Of a stretch of DNA of 64,000 nucleotides, positions 1-12,117 are shown piece after piece. Location of the stretch: NCBI GenBank assembly GCA_010094045.1, contig ML986619.1:70858-134857 (forward strand), given 5' to 3'. This stretch comes from Lojkania enalia (taxonomy: Eukaryota > Ascomycota > Dothideomycetes > Pleosporales). Both the position numbers and the translations under genes were made by a program. Position 1 is the stretch's first letter. Every line of letters begins with the position of its first letter. The notes under the pieces were generated by a model. The model saw only the letters and a program-made list of their open reading frames with translations. It was not told where the DNA came from and ran no database searches.

Positions 1-2425
1 AACACCCTGGATGGGTGTGTGGCCAGAATTATCTGATGGTGGGGAGTCGGTAATGGTGAGTGTGCTAAAGATGCCCCTCATTTCTCGTAGGTCCTCAGAC
101 GTCTGGTCTTTCGGTGCCATTGTTCGTTCCTGTATAAAATCTTTGATCGAGCGGATAATGGGCGGACATTGCTCATCGTCTGGTAGCCACCAATCCGAAT
201 GTTCGAGGCCCCAATTATCCAACATGCGGTTACGGAGAGTGTTTGAATAGATATAGCTAGATAATTAGGTCAGTGGCAGTCACCATCAGATGCAGCGGAA
301 AGAAATTTTGAGCATGGCGCAAAAATGCGAGCAGCGTAGGTAATTACTATTGGAATCCAGCAATGAAATATATGGGGAAAATCATACCCTGCGGATTCGA
401 CTTTTGCAAAGGACCTGCGACACCACTGTACAGTCTTTGGATCCTTGGGAAGGAACAGACTTGCAATGGCCATACTTGCCTGAGCCTCGATGATAGCTCC
501 TGGCGGGGCCTTTGGATAGAGACAGACCGCCTCAAAAATTTGAGCAGCGCGGTAAGCCTTCCGTGTCATCTCCGGTTCCGGAGGTTTTCCCAAAAATAGG
601 GACATCTGAATATTGAACATGAAAATAATGCCCCAGAAGTCGAGGAATAGATAGTTCGTGGTCCATTGATCTCCGCCGAATATGACGTTTGGCGCATAAG
701 GGTTGACAATGTCATCAGGGTCTGGTCGTCCAGTCAAGTCCGTGACATAGCCGCTAGGATCGAGGAGCACAGGGTCAATGCGCTTCTCTAGACTGCCGAG
801 TTGCTCCGCTACTATGGGTAACTGCGTCATGAACTGTTCGTCGGTGAGTAAGCCCTTTGCCTTTTTGGCAAAGAGATCGCTGGAAGCTTTCGCTACCATA
901 CGTGAATACGCGAAATGCTCTTCATACTTGAGGTTAATATCTTCGGGATGTTCCTCGGCTTGTTGTTTGTACCATTCATGTATGGTGACATACCATGCAC
1001 GACCGAGAACTGCTTCACCACCCGACTGGAAGCCGACAAAGAGGTCAAAGCGAACATACCACAGAAGGACCTTCCGCAGAAGCTCATTCTTTGTGATAGT
1101 CTGAGGAGTGTATAGTCGTGTTAAGATCTCGTAAGCGGCTTTTTGGTGGCTCATGAGATTTACCCAATCGCCGAGGAGCTCCTGCAAAGCCTTCATCAGC
1201 TGGATGTAGATTCGGTGAAACCAAAGAACCTACTTCAATACTAGCAAGCTGTAAAATAGTGAGAAAGGTAGCGAGGCTTTGCTTTGTGCTTTTCTCAATA
1301 GAATTCCGGAGACGCGAGACGGATTCATTGTAGTATCGAAGGAACGTGGACATGCGACCGCTTGGTTGCGATAGTGTATGGAAATAGGCTGCGTAGCCCG
1401 CAACGGCGTAGCGCAGGGGTTCATGCTTGATAGCCATATCCAAGAACGCTCTCTTTAGGAAGTTGTTGCTGTCGCGCTTAAGAGTGTAGTGATGGTGGGA
1501 AATATGATCGCGGAAATAGTTGAGGTAAAACTTGATGTCTTGAGGCAGATTAGGGCCCGATGCCTTGGAAGATGTGGCTGACTTGGCGGCTTGATTGCTT
1601 GTAGACCTGGAAAGTGGTGGGTGCCGGACTGGATTTGCAACAATTGACGATGCTTCTGTCGACGGTGACGGACTTCGGTCCAGGGTTAAGGATGGCGTGT
1701 CAGAGGGTTCCCGATTGAAAGAATGCGTCTTCAGCAAGGTTGGGTCGGACTCCAGCTCTTCGTCTTCATCGGGAATTGCGGAAAGAGGCTCCTTTCCCTC
1801 TTCTTCTTGGTCTTCTGGCGACGACGCGGTGTCCCCAGTTGGTTTCTGGCCAGGTTTAGCTGCGCTCCGGCTAGACTTTGAGTTCGACTGTGGCTCCGGA
1901 TAGATACATTCGCGATTACCTTTGCGGCACCCTACAGTAGCACGACAGTGAGCCCATCTTCAATCAAAGTAGGTTCGCAGTGATACTCACTTTCGCAAAT
2001 TGGATGAGTCTCATCGCACTATCTGTTGTGTCAGCAGGGCTTCCTTCATAAGAGTTCATAGAGACTTCGGAGCCCACCTTCACTCTACGATTCCGGCAGG
2101 TAAAGCAGCCGCTCCGTGTTCTGCGATGCTTGACATGATCGCCCGGCTGTGACTTTCGCCTGATGCGCCCGCTGGCGTCTCGCGTGGCTCCTCCGGGGTC
2201 CTCGTATGGGTCCATATAGGGTTGATGAAGCTGCGGCTCTCCATACTGGACAAAAGGGCCTGGAATCGCATGATACACTGGGCTCTCTGGCACTGGCTGA
2301 GCCATAGAACCGTCCGGTGCCATCATCGGCGGGCCGCCTGGTATATTGGGATTCGGCACCACGTTCGGGTTGACATTGTAGTATTGCGGTGGAATGTGTT
2401 GGTTAGGGGGATAGTAGCCCGACAT
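1..2425 (-). CDS. Zn2Cys6 fungal transcription factor (3' end outside window)
   Basis: Sequence-specific nuclear regulator with an N-terminal zinc binuclear cluster. Exons read on the minus strand: 2425-2078, 2018-1991, 1931-1234 and 1181 downward. The introns are 59, 59 and 52 nt with clean GT..AG ends. Splicing rebuilds the cluster exactly: Cys107, 110, 117, 124, 127 and 134 (CX2CX6CX6CX2CX6C). A Pro/Asn/Tyr-rich leader precedes it. An acidic Ser-rich linker and a helical 'fungal-specific TF' type region (LASIE/ELLGDWVNL spans the third junction) follow. The fourth exon meets a stop at 272-270. However, an open minus-strand frame with protein-like composition (DNWGLEHSDWWLPDDEQ) runs from about 258 to the window start and looks like the true C-terminus. 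I could not join the two by a phase-consistent intron, so an undetected splice or a frameshift lies near 245-330. Targets are unknown. Confidence 0.85.
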
Positions 2426-3264
2426 GTCTTCAACACAGTGAAAGGAAAGATGTGCTGAAGGAAGGAGAGGATCGGTGATGAAAGACAGGCTGGAATGGGA
2501 TCAACGTCATCCGTGCTCTAGACAGGTCCACGCCCGGCAGGGATCCAACGGCGATCGCGAGATTGTTTGGATGGGTCAGCGGCAGGGACGGCGGGTGGTA
2601 GGATTACAACAAGGAAGGAGGCTTTTGAAGATAATATGTACGTATAGGCAGCTAGACGCTGAATCAAGACGATCCCTACGGACAACGAAGATGGATGAGG
2701 CTTGTGCTAGGCCCCTGGCTAGCACTAACCAAAGACCCCACGACCGGCTTTTAAACACTTGGATGGAGTGTCGACAGTCCTCGGCGAACAAGGTGTTCCT
2801 GCGGCGCGCAACGCTGGCGCTGACGATGGGGGTAGTCAAGTGGCAGTTTGAAACTGGGCTGCGATGCGGTTGATGTTGAGGGGAGTACAGCAGGTGCAGA
2901 AAGCGGAATGTAGTGCCTGGAGCTAATGGTGACAGAGGTAGCCATGTATCTGCTTGAGAGCAGCTGGGAGAAGCAATACTGGACGTCCGGAGCCCGCAGC
3001 CAGAGTGCTCATTAGAGGTGCGCGGGGAGATGGCGGGCGCTGCATGCTGCGGACAGGGTTGATGGAAGGGAACAAAGCGCGGGCTGCGTAGTTTTGCACA
3101 GATTCACCTTTGACCTCAGGCTCCTCGGCCGTGCACTGCTTGCTGGCGTCCTGATTCGAACCGGACGATTCCGCTTTCCGCTCGCGCATCTGCGCAGGTG
3201 CTCTCTGCGATCCTGGAGCACGCCATAGCAGCCGTGCTAAGGATCCACCCGCTCCACGATGAAG

Positions 3265-3429
3265 NNNNNNNNNNNNNNNNNNNNNNNNNNNNNNNNNNNN
3301 NNNNNNNNNNNNNNNNNNNNNNNNNNNNNNNNNNNNNNNNNNNNNNNNNNNNNNNNNNNNNNNNNNNNNNNNNNNNNNNNNNNNNNNNNNNNNNNNNNNN
3401 NNNNNNNNNNNNNNNNNNNNNNNNNNNNN
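3265..3429. other. Assembly gap (165 N)
   Basis: A run of 165 undetermined bases. Open frames spanning it are artefacts of reading N as codons. Confidence 0.99.
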
Positions 3430-3950
3430 GAGGCATCAGAGACAAGCCTCACGCCGCCTCTGGGGACGCCAGCGAGGCAGAACAGGCCGGGGTTGGGCAC
3501 ACTGGCTCTCGCTCCAGGTTGCCCGCTGCGGCACTTTCACGCCTCCATCCCGGCCGATGATCGCAGCTGTCAGTGAGCCTGTCAACGACACATGCATTCG
3601 CCGGCCACTAGTGGCCTCCAGCGCTTCGTGCCTAAACACAGGATCGCCTTTGCAGCAAGCAGCGGGGCCAAGGCCAAGCGCAGGAAGGGAAAGATGACAG
3701 CAGTAGCAGTAGCAGGAGGAGAATGAGGAAGAGGAGGAGCGGAAGTGGATGTGATGGTTGTCATGGTGGTGGTGCGGTGCGCGCCGGCTGAGACTCGAGA
3801 GAGTTACGGGCACGGGCGAGGGAGAGGTGGTGGCAGCCCTGCGGTGGTAGGTGGTGGTCACTACTGGTCTGGTCTGGTCTCGCGGGTGGGGGAGCCTGGG
3901 AGGGGGCGCTGGGCATGTCTTCTGGTGCCTCACCATCCGGGCGACGTAGT

Positions 3951-3977
3951 AGCAGCAGCAGCAGCAGCAGCAGCAGC
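3951..3977. repeat. AGC trinucleotide microsatellite
   Basis: Nine perfect units of AGC. It would read as poly-Ser, poly-Ala or poly-Gln depending on frame, but no credible gene contains it. Confidence 0.95.
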
Positions 3978-6900
3978 CGCTGGCAGCGAATGATGAAGCC
4001 GTGGAGCCAGAGCTTCCAAACTTGCAAAGTCTCTCTCCCTCTGTCTGACTCTCCGACTCCCCTTGACGTTCAGGGCTTACCGCGCTGGATGCGGCAATTG
4101 GGCTTGGTGCGGGCGCCGCGGTCGAAAGATGCAACGCCACAGCCAGTCCCCTTACTCAAATGCGTGCGAGGCAGCTGCAAAACCAGCTGCGATATAGGGC
4201 AGAGCAGCTATAGCGTCAGTCAGTCTATCCCGCTGCCTCCAAATCCGGCGCAAGGCCCGAGGCCGTCCCTCCCCCCGGCCTCCCCCCTTCAAGCCCCGAG
4301 CCTCATCAATAAATATATCGTCGTGGGAAGCCAGAAATATCGATACAGAATTGCCCAACGCGGCTAGCGCGCGCTTCCCAAAATTACCCAGCCAGCCAGC
4401 GCCATCCGCATCCTTTGGCCGCGACAATGACAGCGCCGTTGGCGGGAGAGGAGCTGCTTAGGGTTTCGAGAATTGGCCGCTGTGCCGTCCGCCAGCATCC
4501 ATGTTGCGCCGTGATAGGCTCCACCTCAGCCCAGTCGTCCCCTGATGTCCCGGCATCATGGTAGCCGTGGGAAAAGGACCTGCGTACTTCCGTATCTCTG
4601 AGGCCACATAGACGGCCACCTCTGCTCACGGGCGGCCGCCGGCAGCACACGAAGAGATTGGTGGGTTGTGTGCTGTCCAATCTCCAAAGTGGTGGCCTGC
4701 CATGGGGCCTATCCAATCCGCTACCCTGCGCAAATTGCTGGGCAATCATCAGAGCTCCATGATAGCATGAAAACCTTACTATAGAGAGGAACCGCTGGCA
4801 GGGCGCCGTCTATTGCGTGGTCTGGTGGGCCGCCTCTCGGGCACAAATTATTAGCAGCGTACGGTGCTGTATGCCGTGTCCGTTGAACCGTCTAATGTGC
4901 TCCACGACGAAACGTCCGCCCGATGGAGGCATCCACAGCACCGTTCGCAGAGGTGAAGTCGATGCACGGCGGGGCGTGTGCGGCGTCCCCTCGTCCACCA
5001 TGCTGCATGCCCTTACATTCAGATTTCCTGTGTCTCTGCCGGCCAGATCAGCGCCCCAGTCCGGGCAACAGGTCATGGACATCCGCTCGTTGCTCAACAA
5101 ACCGCGGAAATTGGCTAGTGCGCAGATGCTGTACGTCATGCCTGGCACTCCCTGATTCACACGATCCCGCTGCTCAGGGCCCTCCTATGGGATCGCCGGC
5201 GCTGCCTGCTGCTGCTGGAGCATCTCGGTCCTGGAACAGACAGCTGGCTCGCGGCGGGCAGATAGCATTGCATCGCGATGCTCCCGCCCCCGATGCATCA
5301 TAGATTCATGGACAGCTGGCCTCGCCGGCCTCACGGGGCCATGGCAGACGCCGATGATGCAGGCAGGATGTGTGATGAGCCGCGTGCATTGCATACTTGC
5401 TCTGCACTGACTGACTGACTGATTGCTGGACTGGCTGCTGGACCGGGTGCGTGTGGGGTTGACCTGCTTGTCTGTGCTTGGCCTTGACTGTTGATGCCGT
5501 CTAAGAATGGCTTCCCACAACAGTGGATGGCCCACGTGCCTGACAAGCTTGAACCCTGCTCCTAGCTGCTTTCAGTGAGACCCGTCGATCGGAAGCCCAT
5601 CTTTTTTTGAAACACACAGACTGACGTTGAAACTCTGCGCCGCAAGCCAGTGCTCCCCTGTGCCGTGGAACCTCCTCCTCGTCCGGCTGCTGCTGCCCGC
5701 CATCCGTGGTGCTGCTGCGGGGCTCTCGTCCATGCACGACGACATCTCACCCACCGGTCGCATTGCTGTCCACCCATCTTCCCCCACCGCCTGTGATACT
5801 GCAATCTGTGACTGTACGGCGTAGCAATACGTGTAAATACGATAGCCGTGCCGGAATGCCCGACAGCAGCCCTCATTTGTTCCCCGAGCTCCGCTGTCCC
5901 AAGACCATCCGTTCTTGGGCGACTATCCGCAATAGTAAGTGGTGAGATTTGTTCCAGTTGTCAGTTTTTACCTAGCCGCCTCTAGTGGCGATTAAAACAA
6001 ATCTTTGCCCGGGTCGGCCACTATGGCCCAATGGCGCCGGAGGGGGAACGAGCCCCCGTCTCGTTTTGGACAGCGGTGAATTAGATATGGACTGATTCGA
6101 TGAGCTTGGCATCAGACTCGACCTCACCCTCCCAAGCCAGGGTCCCCTTAGGACCTGAACTGCAGAACCTAAATGCCACCATCTCGGGATTCGTCAGATT
6201 TTCGAGTCGCACAGCATTCATGTTCCTCTGCATCTGTGTTCCCAGATTCGGACATCTGAACAACATCGCCCCGCCACAGCAGATGGTCAAGTGATGTTTT
6301 GATAATGCGCTCTCCACGCCAGGAGACTTGCATAGCGCATTCTCGCATGAAAGCTCCACATAAAGCAATCAAACTCTCTCCACCATTGCGTATATTGGTG
6401 GAAATCGCATTTAGGTCGCAATCTCATGGGGAGATGGTGGCGGCTGTCATGCAACAGTGATGCTAGTATTGATTAGTGGAGCCGGCCAATAGACGCTTGG
6501 ACAATGGAAAAGCTTCCTGTACCAGGACAGGCCACATTGGCCGGAGGACCGAGTTCCCTGGCCCGTTTCTTTCATCCAATATTAGTAATGCCGGGATAAT
6601 ACATTAAATAAGTGCCGCGATGTGTAAGATGGAGTCCCATGATAATAGCGCAAGAATAGTAGTTTGGCGCGCGAGGTCCAGGGATAGCGAAATGTCAATG
6701 ATCAGTCTTATGCAAGGTACCTATTACCCCTAGGATGGGAAAAGAACCCCTAATCCTTTCACATATCACGGCACTTTCCTCAAAATTGTATCAATGATCA
6801 AATATCACGGAGTTCCTGGCAAATCGAGCGGTGTCCGAGGGGTACCCGAGATTCGGAGTCAGACAAAAGTAGGAAACGCTGGAGCTTTTCCTCACCAGAG

Positions 6901-7795
6901 TGCCCGTCAAAGTTAAAATGTTAGTCTACCAAACAAACATCCAGCGCGAGGACCGCCACGGGTGCAAATCAGGGATCCGCGCGCGAAATAGAGGCCTGCG
7001 TGACAGAGTCGCCGAAGCAGATGGGACCGGTGACGGCGAACGTTCTGAGCAGCGTTTCCGCTGCCTGCCCACACGCTAAAAATGGTGAAGTGTACGTTAG
7101 TGATTGTTCTTCCCAACTCCGATTTAGTACACTATGAGTGCGCGAGCGAGCTTCCTTCAGCATTGCATGGATCCTTCAAATTCCAAAGATGAGAAGGGTT
7201 GGGTTCAATGTGAGGCTGTTTTGTCCCCAGATACAGCTACCTTGCTCCGCTCACAGCAACCGATGCGTATTAAGGTCTGATGTCCGAGACTGAGAAACCC
7301 TGTACATATAACCTTTAAATTAGGCAAGAAGATGGTCATGGCAATCTTTGGCCCGCTTCACATGCATTCTAGGAAAGAAAGAAAATTCGCCATGTTGTGT
7401 TGTTCCACAATCCAAGCCTAAACCTACGCCGTGGAATATCCATCTCAGTTCCCAAAAGATAATGCCCAGTTCCCATACCCTCAATCCAGCCATTCGCAAA
7501 ACCCTTCGAGGGCCAATCGTGTCAAATACACCAACCAACGCCGAACGCTTCAAGCAAGTGATAGTGTGGAGTGCTAAAACGCTTCTCTTGTATCCCTTAA
7601 TAGGAAAATGTCTTGTAGGTCGTGCTCGAAAACAAGGAAGTCATAACCGGTGGTCCATTAAAAGAGATAGTAAACCCAACCTTGAATGAGGAGGAAATTT
7701 GAGTGCGACCGCAGCATACTTTGCAGCGAAAAATACCACGCATACAAACGGCGAACCAATGAAGATAAAAGTGCTGGCGAAAAAGTGATAGGGGA

Positions 7796-9969
7796 TTATG
7801 CAACTGCTTGCTGACCGGATGCATCAGCGATGTTGGAACCAGACGCTTGAGGGCGATCTACAGCGTTCTCGTCAACACCTTGACCCCTGCAAAGTGGACA
7901 TGAATTACGCCCAGTGGTGAGCCACTATGAAGAATATTAGTTTGGTAAAATGCCACAGAATACAGTTAACCTACCTTGTCAATGCAAATTCTATGGAATA
8001 GGTGTCCACACTTGACAAGACTGCGAGCTTCTTCATCTACTTCGAAGTCGCATAGGCAGACCAAACAGCGTTGATCAGATGCCAAGTCGATTGTGTCGGT
8101 GCCGTCACCAGATTCTGCAATCATGGTTCCTGAAACTTGGCGTATCCTATAGAGCCCAGGTGCTGCAGCTACATCTTCTTCGCTGGCAACAGGAGGTTTA
8201 GCGGTTCCAAGCAAGGTTGACAGGAGCATCATATCTTCGTATGTCGGTGAATCGGTAAACAAGCTTGGCGTCGTTAGTATCGGATGGTTCTCGGGGTAGC
8301 TACCCCCAAGCACGTAAATTATCCAGCTTCGTGAACCTTCTCCCGGATTATGGTCTGGCTCGACAACACCATTCCTACGGGAAGCACCGGAACCAAATCG
8401 TGCGAAGTCAGACTCGCTCAGCCGGCGCTGACGCGGCGTGCGTTGCGGTACTTGAGGTTCTTCTGCAGTAGGCTCCAAGTTTGACACAGGATTCCTGCGA
8501 AGGCTGAAGCTTCCATGACGCGACGGGGCCGGAGAAAGGACGGTAGGTAATGGTGGGGATGCAGACAGAGTTGGTGTGGTTGTCCCAGATGAAACAGCGG
8601 ACAAGCCAGAGCTCGCGGGCGTTGATGGAGGAGGGAGAGAGCCAGAAGGAGACTCAGAGAACGTAGACCATGGGCGAGGACGATCCGGTGATTGGTAGTG
8701 CCTTGGGCTATCATAATTGGGAGGGAAATTGCTCAACCCGCCCATGGAGGCACGTCGCCGATGACTAAATCTCGTTGTTGGCGGTGGTCGCAGCACACCA
8801 TCAATAGTACCTTCTGCGGCGGAGGGGGTTGTGCTAGGAAAACCGGACAGTGCATCAAGGAAGGGTGGAATGTTATCGTCCTGAGTAGAGCCGGAGCCAG
8901 GGTTGATGGACCTAATGCCAACAATAATAATTGGCACCATTCTACTGTCATCTTCATCTCCATTGTGATTCTCCAAAGATCCCGGTCCACTTCCACGACT
9001 GTCCGATCTCGAGATGCTATCGGCCCCCCGCCCCGTAGACGACCCAAACCTAAACATTCTAAAGAAGTTGAGAGGGGCAGGGGCGCCACCCGGCGTCTCA
9101 GTCCCCTCTTCGTTGCCATTCCCACTCTGTCGCAAGGCTGACGCTATCCTGCCGTTCTGTAAAGCCTGAAGAAAGTTATCAAAGGTCCCGTCTTCGCCCT
9201 CACCCGCGACACCTCGTGCTTCCGATACGGCCCTGTGATCGTCGCCCATGAGTGAAGCTGCTGTTGCCGCGGCTGCTACAGACAACAAACGAGATAACAT
9301 AGCAGCCTGGTCTTCGTCTCTTCGTAAAGGTGACCGCCTTCTGCGTAAAGAACTTGTCATGCTTCGGATGCCTCGATCTGGCCGGAAGGATGGCAGCATG
9401 GACGAAGATCGCCCATGACTTCTCGTCGGGTGTAATCTCGGTGCAAGTGGATTTGAGGTATTGGTATTCGAGTCGTTCGAGAGATCGTCAAAGCTCAAGT
9501 CCAACTCGGGCAGGTTTACTCGTGGTAAGAGGGGTCCTCTCTCGAAGGGAGCGCTGGTGGTATGTCGAAGGGGCTGGCGGGTGACACTTAAAGGTGCGGT
9601 GGACGAGGGCGCATAGGCCAGATCGGGGTCTCGTGATCGACTCAACGTGCGACGGTTGAACATGCCTGGTATTGAGGTCAGAGATGTGCGAGCCCGGTTG
9701 ATCCTGGAACGGTGTCGAGAGATGGTCGTGCTGCCGTCAGACCCAGACGTCCCAGCATCTGATCGGTCGGAATAGCGAGAAAGAATGTGGAAGGGGTTGA
9801 TCCGCTGCGATCCCGATGCCGAAGAGGCCGGAGGAGACGGTTCAACCAGCTCGGGGACGCCGTCATTGTGCGGCTGGAGCGGCGACCCCAATGAGGGCGC
9901 CCATGATGTCGGCCGGACTCTGCTGCGCGGGCGAGAACCTGACGTGCCTCTCGAATTGCCTTGACCCAT
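7796..9969 (-). CDS. RING-H2 finger protein, putative N-myristoylated E3 ubiquitin ligase
   Basis: Predicted ubiquitin-protein ligase of about 707 residues. Exons are 9969-7975 and 7924-7796, with a 50-nt intron that cuts the RING; splicing restores it. The RING-H2 ligands are Cys635, Cys638, Cys654, His656, His659, Cys662, Cys674 and Cys677, directly before the C-terminus. The first about 600 residues are a disordered Ser/Pro/Arg-rich region with repeated RRRS/SRS motifs and several possible phosphorylation clusters. The N-terminus MGQGNS fits the MGxxxS/T myristoylation pattern, which would place the ligase on a membrane; this is inference. It lies divergent to rrn11 across 391 bp. Similar long-tailed RING-H2 proteins occur in ascomycetes, but I cannot assign a characterised orthologue. 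Confidence 0.85.
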
Positions 9970-10360
9970 AATGAGAGGGCTTTCAGCCGTCGAGACGCAC
10001 TTGGGAAAAGAATAATGTGCGGATGGTTGAGGCGGGGTGGTGAGAGCGAACGAGGCTCCGAATACCCTGCGGTGATGATGCGGATGTGCTTGGGGTCGCG
10101 CCTACTAGATTAGTCACCCGCCCACAAAACGGTAACGTGACCGAACTTGGGGCAAACCTCCCCAGCCAGTTGCAGCTCGCAGGTCCAAAACCTCGCCGCA
10201 CTCGCTGTGAGACTTTCAGCTCACGCCAGCGGCTCCCCTGCGCTGCTTTTGCGGCCACCTGGCGTGACAGAAACTCAACTGTAGGCGTCCCAAGGTTCCT
10301 CAAGTGGTCTCGACATCAGTCCGTCGCGCGCGCCGGTACCGCCCTTGGAAAATCGCAAAC
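9970..10360. promoter_or_regulatory. Bidirectional promoter, RING-H2 gene / rrn11
   Basis: A 391-bp spacer between two divergent start codons. It must carry both 5' leaders and promoters. No TATA box is evident in either direction. Confidence 0.6.
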
Positions 10361-11676
10361 ATGCAGTACTTTGCTCCTCATTTCCAACCCGGCCCGCAGA
10401 CAACACATTCGCTACGTGCGGGCCAATACAAACCTTCGAGGAAGCGGAAACGTGATGAGAATACCGATGAGCCTCCCATCAGCCCCGATATCGAGGCGAA
10501 GAACTCAGCCGCTTCTTCAAACGCGCAATCCCATAGCTCATTTGGTTCGCTAGAACCGACCCAGCTACGCATCGCAGGGCTATTGCCTGAGGATGCATTT
10601 GAGATCCCAGCGCCACCATTCCCACACGCCCCGGCCAGAGCACGAAACGACAACTTTAGCTCCGCGAAACTCCAACAAGAATTGACTAGCCTAGGCCCGC
10701 CTCTCTTCGCTGTTAATGCCACGTCGAAAAGCAACCCTATCGGCCGGAAGAGCGAAAGACCTACATTGAGGCAGACCCACCTTGGTGTATTGACCACTAT
10801 TTTGCATCACTGTTTACTAAAAGGAGATTACAGTCGTGCAGGTAGAGCATGGGGCATGATTTTAAGGACACAGCTTGCCGGTATCCCCATTGATCCTCGG
10901 AATCATGCGAGATGGGGCTTAGGGGCTGAAATATTACTCCGCCGAAACCACCCAAATTCTTCCAATCATAGCGAGGGTCCGCAAAATAAGCAATATTTTC
11001 GCCATACAAACGACATCTACACAGAGGAAGGCTTCGAACGTGCAAGGGAGTACTATGAGCGCTTAATCGTCCAACACCCCAACCGGAAGCACATTCCTAA
11101 TGCTACAGATGACAGGACATTTTACCCGGCAATGTTCTCGCTTTGGATTTATGAGGTTTGCGAAAGGAGCAAGCGAGCGTGGCAGCAGTACAAAGATGGA
11201 CTGTCAAAGACAAATTCAGAAACGGCGTCTATTAATGAAGATACCACTCTGAGCTCCTCATTTGATGCAAGTGCACAATTATACGCAATCAAAGTGGAGG
11301 AGCTCCGCCGAGGCAGAGAGCTCGCCGATCGATTGGAGCAGCTTATTATATCACCACCCTTCGACAAACACGCAGACATGTTACAATTGAGGGGAATGGT
11401 AGGGCTGTGGCTTGGTGACCTTATCCTCGCAGCCGACCCATCAAAGCAAAAAGAGGATAGATGGGAGCTCAATGCGAGTGAACTTCTTGACGAAGAAAGT
11501 GATGGGGATGTAAGAACGATTATGATCCAGAGGTATGAAGAGACAGGGCAGAGTTTCAGCGAGTTTTAGATTTCTTCGATCGCGCCCAGGCAAGTAATCA
11601 TCTCACGGGTCAGATTGCCAATACAGAAACCAAAGTTATCGACCTTACCCAAAGGATTCCTAACCTGGCCAGTTGA
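10361..11676 (+). CDS. rrn11: RNA polymerase I transcription initiation factor Rrn11-like
   Basis: Likely subunit of the Pol I core factor that recruits Pol I to the rDNA promoter in the nucleolus. The ATG at 10361 is chosen because it opens with MQYFAP and has an AAAC context; an upstream in-frame ATG at 10304 would add a non-homologous Arg-rich stretch. The diagnostic Rrn11 block is near residues 140-175 (VLTTILHHCLLKGDYSRAGR), a TPR-like helix pair, followed by RAWGMILR. A basic KRKR motif near residue 28 may be an NLS. The first reading frame stops at 11569. A GTAAGA donor at 11510 and an AG at 11553 would remove 44 nt and continue in good coding sequence (FQRVLDFFDRAQASNHL) to a TGA at 11676. 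I prefer this spliced end, though a single-base indel would give the same frame. Confidence 0.75.
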
Positions 11677-12117
11677 AGCATAGACCCCACCATGCAGTCT
11701 TATGCAACATTTATTCTATCTAGCAACATGTTGCTATATAGAGCCGCCGTCCCATGTCCACTCAGCCTCTTATCGATTTGCATGCCGATATGTTTAGCCT
11801 AGTCACCGAGGTACACATGCGCCTTATCACTACCTAGCCGCCAGTGTCACAAAATGTAACATACCAAACGTTAAGACAGACCTCATTGTAAGTCTCTATT
11901 ACTATTGGTGGCCGCATCGTTTCTTATAGGTACCACTCGCGCTATCGACGCTGAGATTGTCCATAGCGGAATTTGCGGCCCCCAGTTACTCTATTCTTGA
12001 CCAAATAGATTGAAATGCATAATCAAATTCGGTACCTTCACTCACATCATCCCGTCTTTCAACCTTCCTCATCACTTCTCTATCCAATCTGACCGCACAT
12101 CCATCTCCCTTCCAACG
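11677..12117. other. Intergenic spacer
   Basis: 3' flank shared by rrn11 and the glyoxalase pseudogene, which converge here. I see no further feature. Confidence 0.6.

Larger units (their letters stand above)
2426..7795. other. GC-rich gene-free region upstream of the transcription factor
   Basis: Gene-free 5.4 kb between the start of the Zn2Cys6 gene and the 3' end of the RING gene. All open frames are short, overlap each other on both strands and are low in complexity. It holds an assembly gap, an AGC microsatellite, and a short TGAC run near 5405-5423. The 2426-6000 half is noticeably GC-richer than the 6000-7795 half. It may include a long 5' leader and promoter for the transcription factor, which is inference only. 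Confidence 0.6.

Noticed and set aside
3436..4140. 234-codon minus frame with poly-Cys/Ser/Pro runs
   Set aside because: It is the translation of the AGC microsatellite and other simple sequence, with competing frames on both strands.
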